DNA from: Nocardiopsis sp. TSRI0078
GTDB lineage: Bacteria > Actinomycetota > Actinomycetes > Streptosporangiales > Streptosporangiaceae
Assembly: GCF_001905145.1 (NCBI RefSeq)
Contig: NZ_LWLB01000037.1
Location: forward strand, 141,699-205,698
Reading direction: 5' to 3'
Length of the DNA: 64,000 bases
The translations under genes and the position numbers were made by a program. Below, piece after piece: positions 60,109-64,000 of this stretch. Below the pieces are notes generated by a model. It made no database searches. It saw nothing but the letters and a program-made list of their open reading frames with translations, and had not been told where the DNA came from. Every line of letters begins with the position of its first letter. Positions within the stretch are counted from its first letter, which is position 1.

Positions 60109-61568
60109 CCACCACCGAACACCTGGACACCACCACCGCCGACGGCACCACCCTGGCCGCCACCCTGGTCCGCACCGGCGCCCCGCACACCCCGCGCCCG
60201 GCCGTGCTCATCCGCACCCCCTACGACCGTGCCGCCCTGCTGCCCGAGGCCGCCGGCTGGGCGCGCGCCGGATTCGCGTGCCTGGTCGGCGACGTCCGCG
60301 GACGCCACGGCTCCACGGGCCGCTTCCTGCCCTACCGCCACGAGGCCGCCGACGGCACCGCCGTCCTGGAACACCTGCTGGACACCGGTGCCTGCGACGG
60401 GCGCGTACTGCTCGCCGGGGCCTCCTACGGAGCCCACTGCGCGCTGACCACCGCGCTCACCCACCACCCGGCCGTGCGCGGGGTCCTGGCCGCCGTGCCC
60501 GCCCTCGGCCCCGGCGAGACCGCGCGGGAGAAGGGCGGAGCCGCCCGCCTGGCCTGCCGGGTCGGCTGGTGGACCGAACACGGCGGCACCGCACGCCCCC
60601 GGCCCCCACGGGAGCACGGCGAGCACCTGCCCGCCCTGCCGCCCACCGACATCCCCCGGCGCGTCCTGGGCACAGCCCCGCCCGGCTGGGACGCACTGTG
60701 GCGGGCCCCCGAACGCTCACCGCTGTGGGAGGAGCTCGCCCGCGCCCGCGTCCCCCTGCTGGCGGTCGGAGGCACCGGGGACCCCTTCGCCGCGCACACC
60801 CTGGACCTGGCCCGCGCCTGGGGCGGACCCGTGCGCCTCCTCATGGGCCCCTGGGGACACACCCTGGACGCCCGGGCCCCGGGCACCGCACTGGCGGGGC
60901 GGCGGATCGGCGCCTGCTACCTGGCCTGGGCCCGCGCGGCCCTCACCGCACCGCCCACCGGCCGCCGCTCCCTCATCGCCGTGGACCCCCGCGGCGCCTG
61001 GCGGCGCCTGGACGCCGGCGCCGCGCCCACCCGCGGCGTGCCCGCGCCCCTGGACCGCGGGGAGTTCACCGCCGACCCCCACCGCCCGGTGCGCTCCGAC
61101 ACGCCCACCGCCCACCCGACATCCACCGCCGAGGCACGGACCGGCCCCCTGCCCGCGGGAGAGCTGCGCGGCCCCCTGCACCTGCACCTGAGCGTCACCG
61201 CCGACGCCCCCGACGCCGACTGGTCCGTGCGCGTCCTGGCCGAGGCACCCGGCACGTCCGGGCCCGCCCGCCCGCTCACCCACGCCATCGCCCGGTACCG
61301 CCACGCCCCGGGCCGCCCGCGCCGCCTCCACCTGCGGACCCCCGCCGTCGGCGCCGCCCTGGCCCCCGGAACCCGCCTGCGGATCCAGATCGCCGGCCAC
61401 CACTGGCCGGCACACGCCCGCAACCCCCACACCGGCGCCGACCCCGTCCGCGCCCGGCACCTGCTCCCCAGCCGCCGCACCGTCCACCAGGTGCGCCTGG
61501 GCCTGCCCTGGTACCCGCCCGGCAGCGACTCCGTCCACCCCCGCGACATCCCCGAGGAGCTCACGTGA
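60105..61568 (+). CDS. CocE/NonD-type (S15-like) alpha/beta hydrolase in the TOMM cluster
   Basis: This 487-residue hydrolase starts with AVLIRTPYDRAALLPEAAG and FACLVGDVRGRHGSTGRF, typical of CocE/X-Pro dipeptidyl peptidases. The nucleophile Ser107 is in LLAGASYGAHCAL, the acid Asp in GGTGDPFAAHT and the His in LMGPWGHTLD. The last 130 residues form a jelly-roll with RPRRLHLRTPAVG. GTG 60105 overlaps the RRE gene stop (GTGA), and its own stop overlaps the YcaO start. It may remove the leader, trim the core after Pro15, or form or break an ester or amide in maturation. The exact reaction is not known. Confidence 0.83.
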   Translation: MTTTEHLDTTTADGTTLAATLVRTGAPHTPRPAVLIRTPYDRAALLPEAAGWARAGFACLVGDVRGRHGSTGRFLPYRHEAADGTAVLEHLLDTGACDGRVLLAGASYGAHCALTTALTHHPAVRGVLAAVPALGPGETAREKGGAARLACRVGWWTEHGGTARPRPPREHGEHLPALPPTDIPRRVLGTAPPGWDALWRAPERSPLWEELARARVPLLAVGGTGDPFAAHTLDLARAWGGPVRLLMGPWGHTLDARAPGTALAGRRIGACYLAWARAALTAPPTGRRSLIAVDPRGAWRRLDAGAAPTRGVPAPLDRGEFTADPHRPVRSDTPTAHPTSTAEARTGPLPAGELRGPLHLHLSVTADAPDADWSVRVLAEAPGTSGPARPLTHAIARYRHAPGRPRRLHLRTPAVGAALAPGTRLRIQIAGHHWPAHARNPHTGADPVRARHLLPSRRTVHQVRLGLPWYPPGSDSVHPRDIPEELT

Positions 61569-62911
61569 CCGCCCCCGCCCTGGACGTCGAAGCGCTCATC
61601 GACCCGCTCTGCGGCATCGTGCGCCGCCTCGTCCCCGTCGACCCGCTGCCCGGCATGCCGCCCCGCTACCGGAGCCTGACCGCCGAGGTCGCCGACGCCC
61701 GCCGCCTGGGCGCCTGGCCCGCCGACCGGGTCAGCATGGGAGCCGCCTTCGGCGACACCGACTCCGCCCGTACCGCGGCCCTGGGCGAGGCCGTCGAACG
61801 CTACTGCGGCAACCGCGTCCCCACCGGCCTGCGCGGCGCGACCCCCGCCGAGCTCACCGCCGCGGGTGAGCGCCACCTCGGCCCCGCGGAGCTGTCCTTC
61901 TTCGCCCCCTGGCAGTACGAGCAGGACGGCTTCCCCTACCGGCCCTTCACCGAGGACACCGAGGTGCTGTGGGTGCGCGGCACCGAGGACGGGGCCCACT
62001 GCTGGGTGCCCGCCTCCTGGGCCCACCTCAACTTCCACACCGGCCGGCGCCGCGACCAGCCGCGCCTGCACCACCTCAACTACGCCGGGATCGCCACCGG
62101 CGCCGACCACGCCGACGCCGCACGCCGCGGCCTGCTCGAACTCCTCGAACGCGACGCCCTCGAACTGTGGTGGCACCTGGACGGGCCCACCACCGCCATC
62201 GACCCCGCCTCCGTCCCCGGCCTGGCGGCCGAACTCGCGGGCACGCGCCTGCGCGTTCACCTGGTGCGGCTGCCCACCGAACACCCCGTGGCCTGTGTGG
62301 CGGCCGTGGTCGTGGACCCCGACACCGGGGTGGTCGGCGGGGGAGGGGCCGCACGCCTGGACCCGGCCGAGGCCTGCGTCAAGGCCGTCCTGGAGGCCGT
62401 CCACACCTGGGTGTTCACCCTGGGGCTGACCGAGGCCGGGGGCTGGGTGTTCGAGGCCGTGCGCACCGGAATCCTGGCCCGGGGGCTCTACCTGCCCTTC
62501 CGGGCCGAGCGCGACTACCTCGACCAGGCGGGGGAGCGCTTCGAACGCGTCCGCGACCTGGGCGCCCAGGTCCAGGTCTGGCTCGACCCGCGCGTGCAGG
62601 AGGGGTTCCTGCGCCGCTTCACCCGCCCCGAGCGCACCATCGGCGTCGACGACCTGCCCTCGGCCACCGAGGCCGACCTGCGCGCCGGCCTGGCCGAGCA
62701 CGGGTGCCGCGTGGTGGAGGTGGACCTGACCACGCCCGACGTCGCCCACACCCCCTGGCGGGTCGTGCGCACCTGCGCCACCGGACTGGTCCCCAACGCC
62801 CCCGCGGCCTTTCGCTACCTGGGCCTGCCCCGGTGGCGGCAGGCGGCCCGCGAGCGCGGCTGGGCCGACCCCGACACCGGTGTGGTCCTGACCCCGCCGC
62901 CGTTCCTGTGA
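61565..62911 (+). CDS. YcaO-domain cyclodehydratase
   Basis: This 448-residue YcaO protein uses ATP to convert Ser/Thr (or Cys) to azolines. ATP/Mg motifs are SARTAALGEAVERYCG (Glu75, Glu78, Arg79), GLLELLERDALELWW (Glu192, Glu195, Arg196) and EACVKAVLEAVHTW. The proline-rich tail TPPPFL resembles the PxPxP C-terminus needed by azoline-forming YcaO enzymes. It starts with GTG 61565 overlapping the hydrolase stop by four bases. With the RRE/E1-like protein it should be a complete cyclodehydratase. This is the key enzyme defining the cluster as TOMM. Confidence 0.93.
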   Translation: MTAPALDVEALIDPLCGIVRRLVPVDPLPGMPPRYRSLTAEVADARRLGAWPADRVSMGAAFGDTDSARTAALGEAVERYCGNRVPTGLRGATPAELTAAGERHLGPAELSFFAPWQYEQDGFPYRPFTEDTEVLWVRGTEDGAHCWVPASWAHLNFHTGRRRDQPRLHHLNYAGIATGADHADAARRGLLELLERDALELWWHLDGPTTAIDPASVPGLAAELAGTRLRVHLVRLPTEHPVACVAAVVVDPDTGVVGGGGAARLDPAEACVKAVLEAVHTWVFTLGLTEAGGWVFEAVRTGILARGLYLPFRAERDYLDQAGERFERVRDLGAQVQVWLDPRVQEGFLRRFTRPERTIGVDDLPSATEADLRAGLAEHGCRVVEVDLTTPDVAHTPWRVVRTCATGLVPNAPAAFRYLGLPRWRQAARERGWADPDTGVVLTPPPFL

Positions 62912-63012
62912 CCCCGGGCCCGCGCGTGCGCCCCCGCGGCCGCCGCCCCTTCCGTGCACGTTCGCGCTACCGCCCCCGCGATTCCCGCCGCCCCGCGAAC
63001 CCGGTGAATCCC

Positions 63013-64000
63013 ATGGACCCCGCGCCCCTCCCGCCCACCGCACCCGACCCCGTGGCCGAGGCGCTGCACGCCGCCTGGCGGGGCGAGGACCCCGGCCCCA
63101 CGCGCCTGTCCCACCGCCCGCCCGAGCACCGCCGCTGGCCGGGCCCCGCCCTGGAGCTGCCCCGCGCCCCCGGCCCCGGCCCGGGGCCGCTGCTCGACCT
63201 GGCCCTGGCCGCCGACCCCCGCCGCCGCACGAGGGGGGTGCGGCTGCGCCGGGTCCCCTCGGCGGGGGGCCGCTACCCGGTGGAGGCCCACCTGCTCCAC
63301 GCCGGGACGGTCTGGCGCTACGACGCGCTGGACCACGCTCTGTACGCACCCGCCGCCTCCCCGCACCAGGGGACGGCCGTGGTGCTGAGCCTGGTGCCCT
63401 CGCGGACCGTGTGGCGCTACGGCCCCCGCTCCCTGCCCATCGTGCTGCTGGACCTGGGACACGCGGTCGCGGCCCTGCACGCGGCCGCCCGTGCCTGCGG
63501 GCTGCGCGCCCGCACCCTGCTGGCCCCGGGCACGTCCCTGGCCAGGTCCGCCCGCCTGCCCTGGCACGAGGGGGCCGTCCGCTGGCCCGGTGCCGCGCCG
63601 GAGCACCCCCTGGCCGTCGTCCACCTGCACGCCCGGGCCCCCGGCCGGGAGCGCGAGGCGGTGTGGCCCTCCCCCACCACCGGGAGGGCCGCGCCGGCCC
63701 CTGGCGGGTCCGCGGCCGGTCCCGCGGCCGAGTGGGAGGGCCCGCCGCCTCCGGAGGTGTCCGGCGCCGCCGCGCACCTGGTGGATGCGGCGCTCTCCTC
63801 CTTCTCCGCCGGACCCGCCGACGGCTCCGGTCGGCCTCTGCCCGTGCCCGTGCCCGGCTTCCCGGCGAGCGCCCTGCTGGCCCGCCACACCGCCGCGTGG
63901 GAGAGGGTCCTCGGCCGCCCGAGCGCGCGCCCCGGGCTCCCCCCGCCCCCGTACCCGGGCACACGGCCCCGGGGGCGGTCCGCGCCACCGCGACCGGACG
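63013..64000 (+). CDS. SagB-type FMN-dependent azoline dehydrogenase (5' part, runs off window)
   Basis: An open frame runs from ATG 63013 to the window end with no stop (329 codons). It carries the SagB/nitroreductase motif VPSAGGRYPVEAHLLHAG and WRYGPRSLPIVLLDLGHAVA then ALHAAARACGLRARTLLAP, typical of the FMN-dependent enzyme that oxidises azolines to azoles. A Pro-rich linker follows, and a segment GRPSARPGLPPPPYPG near residue 300 resembles the start of a second nitroreductase-like half, as in tandem SagB proteins. It lies 101 bases after the YcaO stop, with no strong ribosome site, so the start is provisional. Confidence 0.85.
   Translation, partial: MDPAPLPPTAPDPVAEALHAAWRGEDPGPTRLSHRPPEHRRWPGPALELPRAPGPGPGPLLDLALAADPRRRTRGVRLRRVPSAGGRYPVEAHLLHAGTVWRYDALDHALYAPAASPHQGTAVVLSLVPSRTVWRYGPRSLPIVLLDLGHAVAALHAAARACGLRARTLLAPGTSLARSARLPWHEGAVRWPGAAPEHPLAVVHLHARAPGREREAVWPSPTTGRAAPAPGGSAAGPAAEWEGPPPPEVSGAAAHLVDAALSSFSAGPADGSGRPLPVPVPGFPASALLARHTAAWERVLGRPSARPGLPPPPYPGTRPRGRSAPPRPD

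Noticed and set aside
60917..63988. 1023-codon minus-strand open frame antisense to the hydrolase, YcaO and SagB genes
   Set aside because: It is a GC-driven shadow frame of Arg/Gly/Ala-rich residues with no domain, while the plus strand encodes clear enzyme motifs.
1..64000. tRNA, rRNA genes, CRISPR array
   Set aside because: No cloverleaf with CCA-region, no rRNA signature and no regularly spaced repeats were seen.

Overview
The window is very GC-rich, with GTG starts, ATGA/GTGA gene overlaps and several families typical of filamentous actinobacteria (Ku, PucR, FCD-GntR, Suc_Fer, PknB-like kinase, CBM2 enzymes). It looks like a Nocardiopsis-type actinomycete chromosome. The genus is an inference; no rRNA, tRNA, CRISPR array or replication origin was seen.

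Layout. 0.1-4.4 kb: a Ku DNA-end-joining protein, a secreted CBM2 esterase behind a perfect CebR/CelR-type operator, a DDAH-like amidinohydrolase and a TetR regulator. 4.4-11.5 kb: an arginine/guanidino-compound catabolic locus with a decayed aminobutyraldehyde-type dehydrogenase, a TPP-dependent decarboxylase-like enzyme, an agmatinase/guanidinobutyrase, a sodium:solute symporter and a divergent PucR regulator. 11.5-16.3 kb: a GAF-domain regulator, then an aminotransferase/ATP-grasp ligase pair. 16.3-30.1 kb: purine and aldehyde oxidation. This part holds a PaoABC-like molybdenum hydroxylase whose 2Fe-2S and Mo subunits are fused, a decayed TnpB element with its right end still visible, an AzgA-type purine permease, a four-gene xanthine dehydrogenase/8-oxoguanine deaminase operon and its divergent PucR regulator. 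30-47.5 kb: a mixed accessory region with a pentapeptide-repeat protein, regulators, an esterase, an APH-like kinase, a cytoplasmic beta-lactamase-like hydrolase, a Tat-exported MBL protein, a P450-xylanase pair, a GH106 rhamnosidase behind LacI-like operators, a Ser/Thr kinase, a frameshifted VOC gene and an iron-box-controlled Suc_Fer protein. 47.5-54.3 kb: an NMT1/SsuA-type ABC importer with two tandem binding proteins and a benzaldehyde-type dehydrogenase, behind a well-formed promoter and two matching operators. 54.5-56.9 kb: a LysR/MFS divergent pair.

56.9-64 kb holds the most interesting system: a candidate metal-regulated RiPP cluster of the thiazole/oxazole-modified (TOMM) type. A 38-residue precursor rich in Ser, His, Asn and Asp is followed by an RRE/E1-like protein that seems to start at an ATC codon behind a perfect Shine-Dalgarno sequence. 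After it come a CocE/S15-like hydrolase, a YcaO cyclodehydratase and a SagB-type dehydrogenase cut by the window end; the last two CDS junctions before the dehydrogenase overlap by four bases. An EntS-like MFS exporter is divergent from the precursor. Between them lies a Zur-box-like palindrome, and a second Fur/Zur-like box precedes a nearby TIM-barrel gene. I infer an oxazole-peptide metallophore, most likely for zinc. All function calls are read from sequence motifs and family knowledge, with no database search.
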